NCBI GenBank assembly: GCA_015179045.1
Contig: WHUZ01000004.1
Location: forward strand, 1,178,001-1,242,000
Direction of reading: 5' to 3'
From: Kalaharituber pfeilii
Taxonomy: Eukaryota; Ascomycota; Pezizomycetes; Pezizales; Pezizaceae
Length of the DNA: 64,000 nucleotides
The notes beneath the pieces are model-generated. The model saw nothing but the letters and a program-made list of their open reading frames with translations. It did not search any database and was not told the DNA's origin. The position numbers and the translations under genes were made by a program. Of the stretch, positions 1 through 10,586 are shown one piece after another. Position 1 is the stretch's first letter. Every line of letters starts with the position of its first letter.

Positions 1-295
1 TCGGGTCGATCACTGCATGGTTGTTACCAAGAACTAGTCCCTGTTATTTCCTATTGCGGCATGACATGGCCTGGTTGGTCCTGATTGGTCTCAAGGTCTC
101 TAGAAGATAATTTGCACATTTAGGAGTGTATTTATAGGCCTCTCTATTCTCTCTATTCTCTTGAAATTCTTTTCTCTTTACTAGTACCCAATATCAAGAC
201 TTTGAGGCTCATACTACACTTTAGCACTCATACTATGCTTCGACACTCTTTTGAGACCCTTAATCCTCATACTAGACTTCAAGCAATTTATCAAT

Positions 296-515
296 ATGGC
301 AACCAATTCTACCTCAATTCGTGATGCCTTTCTTGCCAGCCTAGCTGGCCGATATTCTTCAGTTAAAGATCAGCATACTGTTTTGAACTCTCATCATCAT
401 AGTTACCTGTATGAAAGATATATGATTTTGCGGCGAAAAGTATCAGATACTGAGCATGAAATTTTATGTATGCATTGTTCCAAGACTTGGCAGGTCAAAA
501 GCCGTACAACAACCA
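296..515 (+). pseudogene. Truncated ORF cut by a Copia LTR, possible zinc-finger N-terminus
   Basis: An ATG at 296 opens a reading frame of about 73 codons that runs straight into the proposed LTR terminus at 516. It begins MATNSTSIRDAFLASL and ends with a Cys-x2-Cys pair (LCMHCSKTW), which resembles the start of a BED-type zinc finger of a hAT transposase, but too little is left to be sure. Bases 1-295 hold an AT- and pyrimidine-rich stretch with no recognised gene and could be its promoter. I do not recognise the gene; the zinc-finger reading is an inference from four residues. Confidence 0.3.
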
Positions 516-743
516 TGTAGTAAATATAAGGGTGATAAGTAAGTCATGCAATGAGACTGAATTACTTGATAGTCAAACAAATACAAATCGACGCTTCCAG
601 ACTCATATAAATATACAAAGAAATACATAACACGAAATTGCATAAAAAGACAATAAACCACGATAGCTAAGTGAATACAAGGGCCCACCTCTTGGCCCCC
701 ACTCTTGTCATTTCCATATTTTTTTTTTTTTTTTTTTTTTTTT

Positions 744-785
744 ATATATCAATACTCGCATGCCGCCCTATGGGCAATGGCGAGG
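744..785 (-). other. Tail-1 hairpin of half-LINE copy A
   Basis: On the RNA-sense (minus) strand this is the 3' hairpin found next to poly(A) in all tail-1 LINEs here. The outer strands are CTCGCCAT and ATGCGAG, and the inner stem GCCC-ATA-GGGC carries one change in this copy. Related copies with co-varying bases are listed in the findings. Such 3' hairpins are known in several LINEs to be recognised by the element's own reverse transcriptase; that role here is inferred. Confidence 0.7.
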
Positions 786-1025
786 GTTTAATTAACTAAA
801 GAAAGAGACTAATAACAAATAGATACATGTGTTGCCCGCGGTGCTCCTACATGAAGCGGGTGGAGTGTCCATACAAACTCCTTCACTTCCGTCGTCTGTC
901 CGGTTCGTATGGGCTGATCCTCAACCAGTTCCCGCCCAGTCTTACCCTGTCTATGTCGGCGTCTTCCTCCAAGTACACCACGGCTGAGCTAACTTTCTTG
1001 CCCTCTTCCAGCAGCACAGCCTTTT

Positions 1026-1030
<5 letters not shown>

Positions 1031-1079
<49 letters not shown>

Positions 1080-3196
1080 CACATAACCCCGCTTGTAGCA
1101 CTTGGCCATGGCAGGGTCCCTGGGCAAGCCCTCATAGCCCGGAGACAGGCTAAACTAACTCTCTACGTACATGGCCCCCACGCGCCGTCGCCCCCGCTCT
1201 CCTAGCTTCTAGAACTTGACCCCGCATTCTCCTACCTTCTAGAACTTGACCCCAGCGAAGAAATTCTCTAAAACGTCATACTCCTCTCCATCCTCCGCCT
1301 TTCTCTTCCAATTCTTTTCCGTGTCGCCCCACCTCTCAAAGCCTTCTGGACGGTTCTTCTGGTTTCCGCATCGGAAAGCGAGGTGCTCCCCGGTTTGCAC
1401 CTCCCCGCACCTGCACTTATCCGACTCTGCCGCCCCTATCCTCTTCAACCACACTGCACACCTCCCTCTCTCCAGGCGCAAGGCAGTGAAATTGGATACT
1501 GCTATCCTATTCCACTCCATGACCTTTCCTCCTCCAAAGCCGTCCACTTCTCTCTTCTCCTTCCTCCACGCCTTCACCCTCTGGCGCACCCCACTTCCGG
1601 TAGCCACCTCCTTCCCCTGCATCACCGTCCCCTTCTTCGCCCACTCATCCGCCTTCTCATTGCCTGCGATTCCGATGTGAGCTTTTACCCACAACAGTTT
1701 CGCATCCCCCCCCTTCCTCTTTCTTCTCGCCACTGCATTCACCACCCTTCTCACATCCTCCGTCTTTCCCTTTCCCTCCCTGCCTGCCTTCTGAATCGCC
1801 ATGACAGCGGCTTCCGAATCCAGACAGATCAGGACTGGGACCTCCTCCGGTACACCCTCCAGCGCCCTTCTCACCCCCCTCACCTCCCCGTCAAAAACCG
1901 TCGCCGTTCTCCCTACTACCTCCGCCACCACCGCTGATCTCCCCCATACACCCGCCCCCACCTTGCTATCCTCGATCTTGCTGCCATCCGAGAAAAGGAC
2001 CGCCCTCCCTCTTCCGGCTTCCTCAACCGAGGTCTCCCACTCCTCCCTTCCCCCCTTCTTTCTTCCCAGCCTCACCGCGGTCTCCACCTCCACCTTCTCA
2101 CACCCCCCTCCCCACGAGATCTCCTCCCCCTCCTCCGTGAACCTCGCCCACTGACCTTGCCAGCGGTCCAGCACTGCTTCATACCCATCATTCTCGGCCA
2201 CCGCCCACTGCACCCCCCAGTCTCTCCAGTTTCTCGCCTCCTCCTCTCTCTCCTCACTCCCTCCGAAGTCGCCCGTGCAAAGGTCCGCCAGCTCTGACGG
2301 CGCCTCCACCTCCCGGACGATCGCTCTCGCTTGCGCGCCATCCAGGACCGTCTCCACGTCTTCCACTCCGCAAACCGCATTCACCCCTTCCACCCCGGCA
2401 CCTCTCCCCCCTCCAGCTGCTCTCTTTAAAACTTGCAGCTGTAATCGCTCCATCTCCTTCTTCCACTCCTTCTGGCCTCTCCACCCGATCTCACTCCCCC
2501 ACATCGCCACCGCCCTCACCATCCCTGTGTACGCCTGCCGCCAGCTCCGTGGTGACATCCCCCAGTCCCGGTTTCCCAGTCCTGAGAGTGCCCCCGCCAG
2601 CCTCCTCGCCCTACTCAGCCTATTTCGCCAATGCGCACTGAAGGTCAGCCTCTCATCGAAAATGACTCCCAGCCACTTCAGCATCTCCCCCTCCTTCTTC
2701 CACCTCTTCCCCACTCCGAAAGTTATCATCTCCCACTTCGACTCCTCCAGCAGGATCTGATCTTCTTCCGCCACCTCCGCCATTGCCACCTTCACTTTCT
2801 CCCTGAGCCGCCCCATATCCCAGTACCCGTGCCAGTCCAGGATCGTTGCTGCCAGGTCGTCGACATACGATGGCACTTCTACCTCCGCCCCCATCGCCAC
2901 CCCCCTCAGCCTTCTCTCCATCTTCTCAATGGTGGGAGCCATGAAGATGAGGGAGATGACCGGTGACAGTGGTGACCCTTGCGGAACCCCCACGTTCGAC
3001 CTGCCCCTCCCTTTCTCCTCGCCATCCCACCACACTCCGAACTCCCTGCCTCCCATAAACTCCTCCAGCCACCTCCGCTTCTTTCTCACCCCCTCGCTCC
3101 CCCTCTCCTCAATCCTTCCCAGGACCACCTCCTTCCTCACGATGTTAAAGCCTCCTTTAACATCCGCCGTCACCCACGCTGCTCTCCCCCCCCTGT
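1031..3196 (-). mobile_element. LINE-2, 5'-truncated copy nested in half-LINE copy A
   Basis: The T-run at 1031-1074 (poly(A) in sense) is followed by the tail-2 hairpin (to about 1115). The target AGCCTTTTTCCTC is present at both 1018-1030 and 3197-3209, so this is one clean retrotransposition event that lost its 5' end: the endonuclease and first RT motifs are absent. The 3' UTR contains a duplicated block (GGTCAAGTTCTAGAAG, at about 1201-1225 and 1231-1252) also seen in the copies at 31.5 and 37.3 kb. Confidence 0.85.
1239..3196 (-). CDS. LINE-2 ORF2 fragment: reverse transcriptase and RNase H
   Basis: About 650 codons are open without a stop. RT motifs are visible: WVTADVKGGFN (motif A region), VPQGSPLSP and the YVDD active site. 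An RNase H domain follows with all four acidic/His positions recognisable: FSDGSK, DGEVRGV, LDSEAA and KAHIGIAGNEKAD. Near the C-terminus is a Cys/His cluster, CRCGEVQTGEHLAFRC. RT plus RNase H of this order fits Tad-clade LINEs of fungi. Codons beyond 3196, up to an apparent Met at 3263, belong to the host ORF1 read in another frame. The open frame suggests recent insertion. Confidence 0.85.
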
Positions 3197-4512
3197 AGCC
3201 TTTTTCCTCAACCACCTTATTCCAACTGTCTTTCCCAATTCCGCGTTCCCCGTCTCCAACCATCGCCTTACTTTTCCCAGGTCTTTTCTGAGGGCGATTC
3301 CGTGTACTACGACGCCGTGCTTTGAGGTGGTGGCGTCGGGCTTCGGTGGGGGGGCGTCGGGCTTGTTGGTCTTGGTGGGTTTGTCTGTCTTCTTGGTGGG
3401 TCTTGGGCTTGTGTTGGGGGGCTCGGGGGTCGGGGTCGGGGTCGGGGGTTTTGTCTTGGTGGTGGCGGCGGGGGTGCTTCCCGTAGGTGCCGTCAGGGTC
3501 CCTACCGGGGTAGAGGAGGCGATCTTTCGGGCTTCTTTCTCGTCCAGGCGTCGCTTTATCTCGTATGGTTCCTGTGGGGACGGCTGTCTGCCTTCCCTCT
3601 TCCTGGTCTGGGGAGTGGGGGGCCGGTGGGTGTTGGGGCTAGGGAGGCTCCCGGGGTTGGCTTCGTCATGTAGCACGCGGGGTTGTTCCACCGGGGCTGC
3701 CTGAATGCACGTGATGGGGCTAAGCCCCAGTAACTGGTGGCGGTGGAGGGGGTGATGTTGGTTCCACCGGAATCGTTTCAAGGCACGTGATGGGGTTAAG
3801 CCCGAGTGGTGGTGGTGGTGGTGGCGGCTGGAGTCGCCTCACGACTGACAGGCAGACAAGTGCCGTCCGTGATGTCTGATTTTCAGTGCGTTGTCTTCGG
3901 TCTCGTCTGCGTACGCGCGGCAGTCGGCTAAGATCCTCTCCAGTTTTTCTTCCGACATGGGGCCCTCATGCAGCCTGCCCTGAATCTCGAATAATGACAA
4001 GAGTCTTTGGTCCGGGGGGTGGGCGGCGGCGGCGGCGGGGAGGCTTTGCTTGTCTTCATGGTTTTCGGCATTCTGATTGGCCGCTCGGTGGGTCTTGGCA
4101 GATGCAGGGGTGGGGTTGATGGCAACGGAGGTGGTGAGCTGAAGATTCCCTCGAAAGTTTCCCCTCGGGGGAAAACTGTATTTTTGGGTGTTTGGGGATA
4201 AACGTTAGATCAACAGACTCAGCTCACTAAGAGCTATCGATCTATGTGATTTTCACTGGGGGGGACGTTGTGGTTGTGGAGTCGCTTCCAAATGCTCGTC
4301 CTGAGGTGGTTGTTGTCCCTCATTTCCATATTCATTTCCGCATTAATTACCGAAACTGGACATTACTGCAGTGCACCTTAGCCGTAGTTTCCAACACTCC
4401 CACTCAACTGAGTGTTTCAATCCTGTAGCCTCCTTAAAACTCTCGATGCCTTATGCATACCACACTGTAGCAAAAACCCTGTGGGAAAACAGCTAACGTG
4501 AGAGAAAGAGTA

Positions 4513-5005
4513 CTACCCCAGAAATGCCTTGACACCTGTCCCTTCCATGAAGTGTTCATGTTTCACCCAAGCCAATGCCTTTGTACAGATATCAGCTAGA
4601 TTCTCTTCACTTTTAACATTCTCAAGTGAGATTGCTCCAGATTCAATGGCATCGCGAATAAAGTGATGTCGAATCGCAATGTGCTTGGTTCTATCATGAT
4701 GCTTTGGAGCTTTAGCTAGGTCAAGAGCTCCATTGTTGTCAATTCGGATAAGTTGTCCACATTGTTCATAATGCCCAGACTCCCACTTGCTCTTGATTTC
4801 ATTGAATAGTCTTCGTAGCCATATACCTTCTTTACAGGCTTCTGTAGCAGCCATATATTCTGCCTCAGTTGTAGAAAGTGCTACGGTAGGTTGTCGTCTA
4901 GATTTCCAAGAGATTGCAGTGCCAGCAAGTGTGAAGATATAACCAGAAGTTGATTTACGAGTATCAATGTCCCCGGCCCAATCGGAGTCACTGTAGCCTA
5001 TAGGA
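4513..5005 (-). pseudogene. Copia A RNase H domain (C-terminal end of polyprotein)
   Basis: On the minus strand the Ty1/Copia RNase H signature is plain: [16 protein letters not shown], then [22 protein letters not shown] and the terminal ADICTKAL. The frame runs to a stop at 4513, about 110 bp before the polypurine tract and LTR, the usual arrangement for Copia. A frame change near 5000 separates it from the RT part. The encoded polyprotein cannot be made intact. Confidence 0.8.
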
Positions 5006-5831
5006 GGATAATATCCAATAATATATTATGTACCCGTTCTTTGGAATAGAAGGCCATGTTGGCGAGGTATCGAGGTACACATTTCACGGCTGCTAAGTGT
5101 TGAGCTAAAGGAGCAGCATTGTACTGTCCAAGTATAGATACTGTGTAGGCCAAGTCAGGTCGTGTTCCAAGCATTGCATACATGAGTTTTGCAACAAGTG
5201 ACTGGTATTGGCGTACTTCGGCTGGTGTTAGAGCGGTGTTGATATCTCTGATGGCTTGTAACTTGGTATTCGGGTCGAGTGGAGTAGAGAGTCCCTTGCA
5301 GTGTTCTATGCCGAAGTGCCTTAAAATGCTACTGATGTATTTGCTTTGGTGTAGCCAGATTTTGCGATTTGGCGGGTCTCGAGTGATCTCTAGTCCAATG
5401 AACAGCTTGGCGGCTCCAAGGTCTTTCATATTGACTTTGCTAGTGAGCTGTTCCTTAATCTGGCCATTCAGCGCAGAATTGGATGAAAAGATCAGAATGT
5501 CATTAACCTAGAGCAGCAGTAGGATCCCAGACATAATATAAAGATTTGGATCTTCAGTTGAGCGGTGGAAGCCAATGGATATTAGGTATGCGTCGATGTT
5601 AGAATACCATGCTCGTGGTGCCTGCTTGAGACTGTACAGGGCTTTCTGGAGTCTGCAGACCTGGTTGCTATTGTTGCTGAAACCTTCTAGTAGCTCCATA
5701 TAGACTTCCTCATCGAGTTTGGGGTGAAGGAAAGCTGTAACAACTACCGACCCGGGTCGGGGATTCGTTCCGGGCTGCGAAGGCGTGGAGGAAGGAGAGG
5801 GGAGGGGAGGGGGGGGGAGGTGGAGAGACAT
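4998..5831 (-). pseudogene. Copia A reverse transcriptase, active site destroyed
   Basis: The Copia RT core is recognisable: QVCRLQKALYSLKQAPRAWY, then the LxLYVDDI active-site region, then MKDLGAAKLFIGLEI and QYQSLVAKLMYA. The active site has decayed: TAT-GTT-GAT is now TAG-GTT-AAT, so the motif reads stop-VND. Both changes are transitions of the C-to-T type on one strand or the other. The N-terminal RT part is further split by the LINE-2 fragment at 5745-6036. Confidence 0.8.
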
Positions 5832-6036
5832 AGGGGAGCCTCCCTGATGCAGGAACCAGAAGAACCGTCCGGAAGTTTCTGGAATCAGGTTTTAGAAGGG
5901 GGTGGAACGGGGATGTGTATATAGAACTTTCTTTGTTAAGCCTGTCTCCGGGCTTTAAGGGCTTGCCCAGGGGCGCTGCCATGGCTTGGCGCTGCAAGCG
6001 GGGTTACGTGATTTAAAAAAAAAAAAAAAAAAAAAT
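5745..6036 (+). mobile_element. LINE-2 3' fragment inserted in Copia A
   Basis: Plus-strand fragment ending in the tail-2 hairpin and poly(A) (6014-6035). The target GCTGTAACAAC occurs at 5734-5744 and 6037-6047. The 5' part matches, in opposite orientation, the C-terminal ORF2 region of the LINE-2 copy at 42.9-43.1 kb, including a GTTCCGGGCTGCGAAGG block and a second segment ending at the C-terminus, so the inserted copy was itself rearranged. Confidence 0.8.
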
Positions 6037-6047
6037 GCTGTAACAAC

Positions 6048-7860
6048 GTCCATTTGATCAATATCGAGATCATGTTCTGCAGCGATAGCCATTAGCATTC
6101 GGACTGTCGCAAATTTGGCAACTGGGGGTTTCTTCATAGTCAATTCCTGCTTTCTGCTCATAGCCTTTGATCACAAGGCGAGCTTTATATCTTGTACTCC
6201 CATCAGCATTCTACTTCAGTTTGTATACCCATTTGCAGCCTATCACACTCTTACTCTCAGGCACTTGGGCTCGGTCAACAGGCTCCCAGGTCTAGTTCAC
6301 TAATAGCGAATTGTACTCATCACCCATAGCTTCTTCCCACTGGACACAGTCAGGGCTTTGCATGGCTTGCCGGTAGCTAGTTGACTCACCAATTGCCTCC
6401 TTTACTGGTCTCATCTAAAATGCTAGTGTTGGGGTGGTTTGCTCAGATTTCCGTAGAGCATCTGCCAATGCATTAAGAGTTTCAAGCCTTCCTTCATCAG
6501 GCGTGGCTTGTAGAGGACCAGATTCTAGTGCATGGCAGCACCTAGATATGTCATCACTTGCATTATGCACAGTGGACGCGCGAATTGTATGGTCTGCAGG
6601 GATATTAAAATCTACTACACGCGAGGGGCGTGGGCTTTCCACAATTTCTTCTTCAAGGCGTAGGCGTGGTCGTAGTTACATGACAGGCTCTGGCCGCTCT
6701 GCACGTGGAGACGTAGTAGTAGGCATTGCTGGTTCAGTGGTCTCTGTAATTCTGTCCTCTGACTGAATGTCTGGCATATCAGTGTCTACTTGTTCTATAC
6801 TAGTAGGCACGCTCAGTTGCTCAGTGCTACCGAAGGGTCACTTTTCATCGAAATGGCATCAGCTACATAGTATGCACGACGGCCTTGTGGGTCCCAGACT
6901 CACCGCTGCTTGGTTGTGTTAGGTGCATAGCCTAGGAATATACACTGCTGGGACTTCGCTTGTAAGGTGCGGCGCTTCTACTTGGGAATATGGGTATAGA
7001 TATAGCATACAAAAATGTGAAGGTAATTCAGGGCTGGTTTCTTGCCATACCACGCCTGATAGGGCATGGCGTTCTCGAGGGCTCTTGTGGGCGATCTATT
7101 CAGAATGTACACAGCTGTCGCAGTAGCCTCAGCCCAAAATTCCTCATCAAGTTTCGCAGCACACATCATGGACACTGCTATCTCCTTGATGGTCCTTATC
7201 TTTCTTTCACTAACTCCATTCTGATACTGGGTATAGGGTGCACTGGGTTCATAGGAGATGCCACTGCTTGACAGGATACCTCGAAATCTGCGGTTATCAT
7301 ACTTTCCTTTGCCATTGTCACACCTGGAACGCCTGATAACTCTCCCACTTTCCTTCTCTACATGTGCCTTAAAGTCTTAGAAAGTAGTGCATACTTCTTC
7401 CACTGTTTTGGATTGAAGGATGTATAGCCATGTCATGCGTGTAAAGTCATCAATGTAGAGGAGGAAGTACCTGGAGTTCTTGGTGTGATCGGAAATGGGC
7501 CTGCAGAGTCAGAATGGATGAGTTGGAGCGGCTCAGTTGCCCTCTCAGATGGAGTTCGGTTGATAGTAACTTTTTGTTTGCCTTGAAGACATGGAAAGCA
7601 TGGACCGTCCAGTTTTGTGAGTTCTGCCTTTCGAAGCTCTATGCCTGTTCTAAGGCCATTGGACTGACAACAACTTCTACAGAACGAGCACTTGGAAGAA
7701 TTCCAACTTCCCGGCGCCTCCAGAAAGCAAAAGTTATATCAAAATGAAGCTCAGGACCACCTGAGGAAGAATATCTCTTTTGATTTACACAATTCAGAAC
7801 TTTAGGATTCATTCTATCAAGGTTAAGTTTTATGAGTTCTCTCAGGGGTATCTCATACAA
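6048..7860 (-). pseudogene. Copia A integrase and linker, many stops
   Basis: Minus-strand translation in pieces gives typical Copia integrase: GPCFPCLQGKQ (zinc-binding end), HSDSAGP, CDNGKGKYDN, GVSERKIRTIKE and EEFWAEATATAVYILNR with LENAMPYQAWYGKKP. At least ten in-frame stops or frame changes are visible between 6048 and 7760, mostly TAG/TAA where CAG/CAA is expected. The 7639-7860 stretch remains open but is not clearly part of the integrase. The gag and protease parts are missing here; a related 5' half sits at 18.1-20.0 kb. Confidence 0.7.
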
Positions 7861-7869
7861 ACTTTAAGA

Positions 7870-8354
7870 AACAGGGCCCTAGCACCTCATTGGGGCCAGT
7901 GCATACCCACTAGGGTTTGACTGACCTACCGATCTTGGCTGGGTACACTAGAACCAAAACAGCAACAGTTCGAAAGAGGATCAACCTTTGATTTAGGGCC
8001 TAGTAACAGGGGCTAGACTCAAAACAGAAAACGGCCAAAAATCTAGAGATGAGTAAGGGGAAGACACTAGAGAAGTAGTAGTTGAGCAAGACAGTGATAA
8101 TCCCAAAACTCGGGAAAGATAAAACTCAGGTAAAAGGGTAGAGACCCATCACCTTATCAACTGCATGGCAAAATTGAGGGAGAAGGGAGAAGGTAGTAGT
8201 AACTGCGCTGCAGGAGGTGGATTCTTTGTTTTACCAATATCAATTCAGGGGAAGAAATGGAGGAACGCAACTGAGGTGATGATGAGAGCAGTCACGAAGA
8301 CCTAGAGGTGCTGTTACGGGCGTGAGGGGCTCGGCTATGCTGGGCCCGGAGGCT
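7870..8354. other. No gene recognised
   Basis: About 480 bp to the right of Copia A with no long frame and no match to the other elements in the window. It is the upstream side of the target into which the tail-2 micro-insertion at 8368 landed. Confidence 0.5.
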
Positions 8355-8367
8355 AGGTGTTACGGCT

Positions 8368-8429
8368 TTTTTTTTTTTTTGTTTTTATTTTCACGTGACC
8401 CCGCTTGTAGCTGTTCGCCATGGCAGGGC
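8368..8429 (-). mobile_element. Tail-2 micro-insertion (hairpin plus poly(A) only)
   Basis: A T-rich run followed by the tail-2 hairpin (TCACGTGA, CCCCGC...GCAGGG) and nothing more. AGGTGTTACGGCT is present at 8355-8367 and 8430-8442. The whole insert is 62 bp, so only about 37 nt of LINE 3' end was copied. Confidence 0.85.
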
Positions 8430-8507
8430 AGGTGTTACGGCTAAGGGGTGTATATACGGCGGGCCGGAAGGGCAGCTATTCGGCGTGGGGCACGCAGCGG
8501 AGCGGAG

Positions 8508-8513
<6 letters not shown>

Positions 8514-8540
<27 letters not shown>

Positions 8541-8590
8541 TATCATCTTTATCATTACTCGCGTGCCGCCTTATAAGGCTATGGCGAGAC
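8514..8590 (-). mobile_element. Tail-1 micro-insertion
   Basis: T-run plus the tail-1 hairpin, ending at the hairpin's 5' side. The target repeats imperfectly as GGAGCAGTTC (8504-8513) and GGAACAGTTC (8591-8600). The inner stem here is GCCTTATAAGGC, a T-A variant of the C-G pair in other copies. Confidence 0.75.
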
Positions 8591-8600
8591 GGAACAGTTC

Positions 8601-9068
8601 ACGGGCGTAGTGAGGGAACAATAGGTTCCAGAGTTTATAGAGAGACTTAGAACACTGCTAGTGTCTTGATTTCTTTAACTATGCCATCACCAGCCAGCGC
8701 TTATATAGACTTAAGCGCAGTCATACATGACTAGTCAACAAATAAATAAATGACTGACAACGTGGCAATTCCTTATTAATGCCATTAACAGGTACCCGTA
8801 GCAGAAACATGCAAAAATAGTACAGACGCAAGATAATGATATGTACTAATGCATGTGCACATATTAGCTTCATCAACTGAGTACCTTAGAGGTCCGAAGA
8901 CCTTACTATAAATAATGACACACACTTCCTTAGCACTACCCTATTCAAGAGACAAAGAACCTTCTGCCAAGCCTAACAGGTGATCAGTCCGATCTATCAG
9001 CATTGGTCTTACTAATGGTTCAGGGTAAGGGTTCCTCTTACCGAGTAAGTCTCACCTCAGCCGGAACA
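8601..9068. other. No gene recognised
   Basis: About 470 bp with short AT-rich stretches, no frame above 60 codons that looks coding, and no match to the LINE or LTR families here. It lies between a micro-insertion and the decayed LINE copy C. Confidence 0.5.
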
Positions 9069-9069
9069 G

Positions 9070-10586
9070 GTGCTTGGTAAGCAAAGGAGGGCAATTTGGA
9101 GTCTTGACAATGTGAGAGGAGGCTTTAATAATGTGAGGAGGAAGGAAGTCTTAGAAAAAATAAGCAAAGATAGGGAGGTAAGACAGTGGGTAGGGTGGTT
9201 TTCTTTTTGCTCTACCATCGTCGAACAGCTACATACAGGGTCACGTGTAGTGAGCGACACGAGCCGAGCCAGCTCGAGCTCAAACGAGCCAAGATCATGC
9301 TTGTGTTTTTGTTGACAGCTCGCTAAAATGCTTAGCCAGTGCAAGGTTTCATAAACTGTAAATACCTACTATAGTAATAATTAGAGACTTGGAGCTCATT
9401 CTGACCTACCAACAACTTCGAAATGCACAATTTAGCTGATAGTAGTGAGAAAGATGAAAATTGAGCTTAGTTTAGTTTAGTTTGTCAATATTCTGTATAT
9501 AATCAATCCAGGCTCGAGCCGAGCTCACTTACTCACGAGCTGGCTCGAGCTCACCCTCCAGCTCGGCTCGAGCTAGCTCGTGCCGCTCACTAGTCACGTG
9601 AAAGAAAGAAAAAAAAGAAAAAGGGTAGTGTGGTTAAGAAACTTCTTTCGGGTAGAGGTTTACAGTAGAATGGGATGGAAGGGTGAGAGGAGAAGTTAAG
9701 GTAAATGTTGGGGTACCTTAAGGGTCTCCATTATCACCAATCATATTTGGGATATATCTAGCACCGATGCTGGAGAAACTGAAGAGAAATGTGAAGACCC
9801 AACTGCCAGAGTTAGTATGCAAAGTCCTGTCATACGTAGATGATATCAATGTAATGATATAGAACTGAGAGGGGGTAAAGGACCAAGACAGACTGAGAGT
9901 CAAGGTGAGGGAGATAGTCTGGAGAGTGGCGGAGGAGCAGGGTATACTGTTGGAATAGCAAAGCACGAGGATATAGTTTTTAGCAAGGTGAAGAGAAAGA
10001 GGTGGGAAGTAGAAAGAGTGAAGTGGTTGAGGGTAATATTCGTCTCGACTCTTGAGTTTGACTTTCATTAGAAAGCCAGAATTGAGAAGACAAGAAAGCC
10101 AATAGAGGCGATGATGGGGCTAGGTACAGGACAGTGAGGGATGAGTTCGAGAAGTTGGCATCAACTGTACACGGGGATGATTAGAGCAGTCGTGATGTGG
10201 GGAGTGGAGATCAGTTGGAGGGGACAGAAGGAATGGAGAAAGGAGATGGAGAAAATCCAGTACTAAGTACTGAGAAAAGCCATAGGGGCACTCCATAAAG
10301 CAGTGAAACAGAAAGTAAACTAGATCGCCGAAGTGGAGTCTGCAGAGACAACCTTAGACACTGTGCAAGTGAGGTTCGTGGTCAGAAGCATGGGGGATCC
10401 GAGTAGATGTGGAGACATGTAGACTACAGATTTTTGGGGAGAGGGGGATGAGGAGGAAAGAGAGAGAGACTGGAGGGATTGGGATATGAGCTGAGCAACG
10501 CAGAAAGGGGATAGGTTTGAGTCAGTTGCTCGCCGAATACAAAGTAAGGTCAGCTTCGTTATACCAGAGGGTGTGGGTGAGGTATC
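9070..10586 (+). mobile_element. Decayed LINE-2-like copy C, left part
   Basis: Translated in fragments it aligns with the LINE-2 RT: GGFNNVRRKEVLEKI at 9119, then after the MITE (9248-9592) GVP-stop-GSPLSPIIFGIYLAP and SYVDDINVM around 9710-9855, then weaker C-terminal similarity. The conserved VPQGS motif has become VP-stop-GS by CAA to TAA. The copy is split at 10587 by chromovirus B and resumes at 15262. The AT shift and stops are what RIP-type mutation would give. Confidence 0.7.
9248..9592. mobile_element. hAT-type MITE (345 bp)
   Basis: Ends are TAGTGAGCG and CGCTCACTA, fitting the hAT terminal pattern (T/C)A(A/G)NG. The 8-bp target GTCACGTG occurs at 9240-9247 and 9593-9600; 8 bp is the hAT duplication size. 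Sub-terminal regions are dense in GCTCGAGC and CTCGTG motifs in both orientations. No ORF. Related copies lie at 20.5, 36.6 and 44.2 kb. Confidence 0.85.

Larger units (their letters stand above)
883..3781 (-). pseudogene. LINE ORF1 protein, split by a nested insertion
   Basis: The N-terminal part reads from 3781 to 3210 and the C-terminal part from 1017 to 883; they join in frame at the duplicated target, which encodes RKKA. The protein has a Pro/Thr/Lys-rich low-complexity segment (PTPTPTPEPP), then the block shared by all ORF1 copies here: VVHGIALRKDLGKVRRWLE, a GIRWLRKK motif, SSAVVYLE and the C-terminal YEPDRRR. The fold is not recognised from sequence; by position and basic character it is probably the nucleic-acid-binding ORF1 protein. 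The DNA of the PT repeats (3410-3460) is a run of G-tracts that could form a quadruplex. Confidence 0.65.
721..4319 (-). mobile_element. ORF1-only LINE ('half-LINE') copy A, interrupted by a LINE-2 insertion
   Basis: Minus-strand element with poly(A) (T-run 721-743) and a tail-1 hairpin at 744-785. The target TCATTTCCATATT is repeated at 708-720 and 4320-4332, so both ends are defined. With the nested element (1031-3196) removed, what remains is a 5' leader, ORF1 (3781-3210 plus 1017-883), a short 3' UTR and the tail. No endonuclease or reverse transcriptase belongs to it. It shares its 5' leader (GGACGAGC, GATCGATAG, CAGCTCACCAC blocks) with the copy at 49663. Confidence 0.75.
516..4396 (-). 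repeat. Copia LTR (3' LTR of the minus-strand element), split by a LINE insertion
   Basis: Read on the minus strand, the LTR starts TGTTGGAAACTACGG at 4396 and ends TACTACA at 516. It is about 270 bp once the inserted LINE (721-4319) and the duplicated target are removed. A purine-rich GAGTGGGAG lies directly before the LTR start (plus 4398-4406), as expected for a polypurine tract. The partner 5' LTR was not found in the window. Boundaries rest on TG...CA ends and the tract, not on comparison with a second LTR. Confidence 0.6.

Noticed and set aside
827..1153. Open frame with a poly-Phe run on the plus strand (and poly-Lys on the minus)
   Set aside because: It reads across the LINE T-run and two different elements; the minus-strand ORF1 and ORF2 explain the DNA.
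2275..3198. Several plus-strand frames of 90-160 codons
   Set aside because: Antisense to the LINE-2 ORF2, which has RT and RNase H motifs; they are composition shadows.
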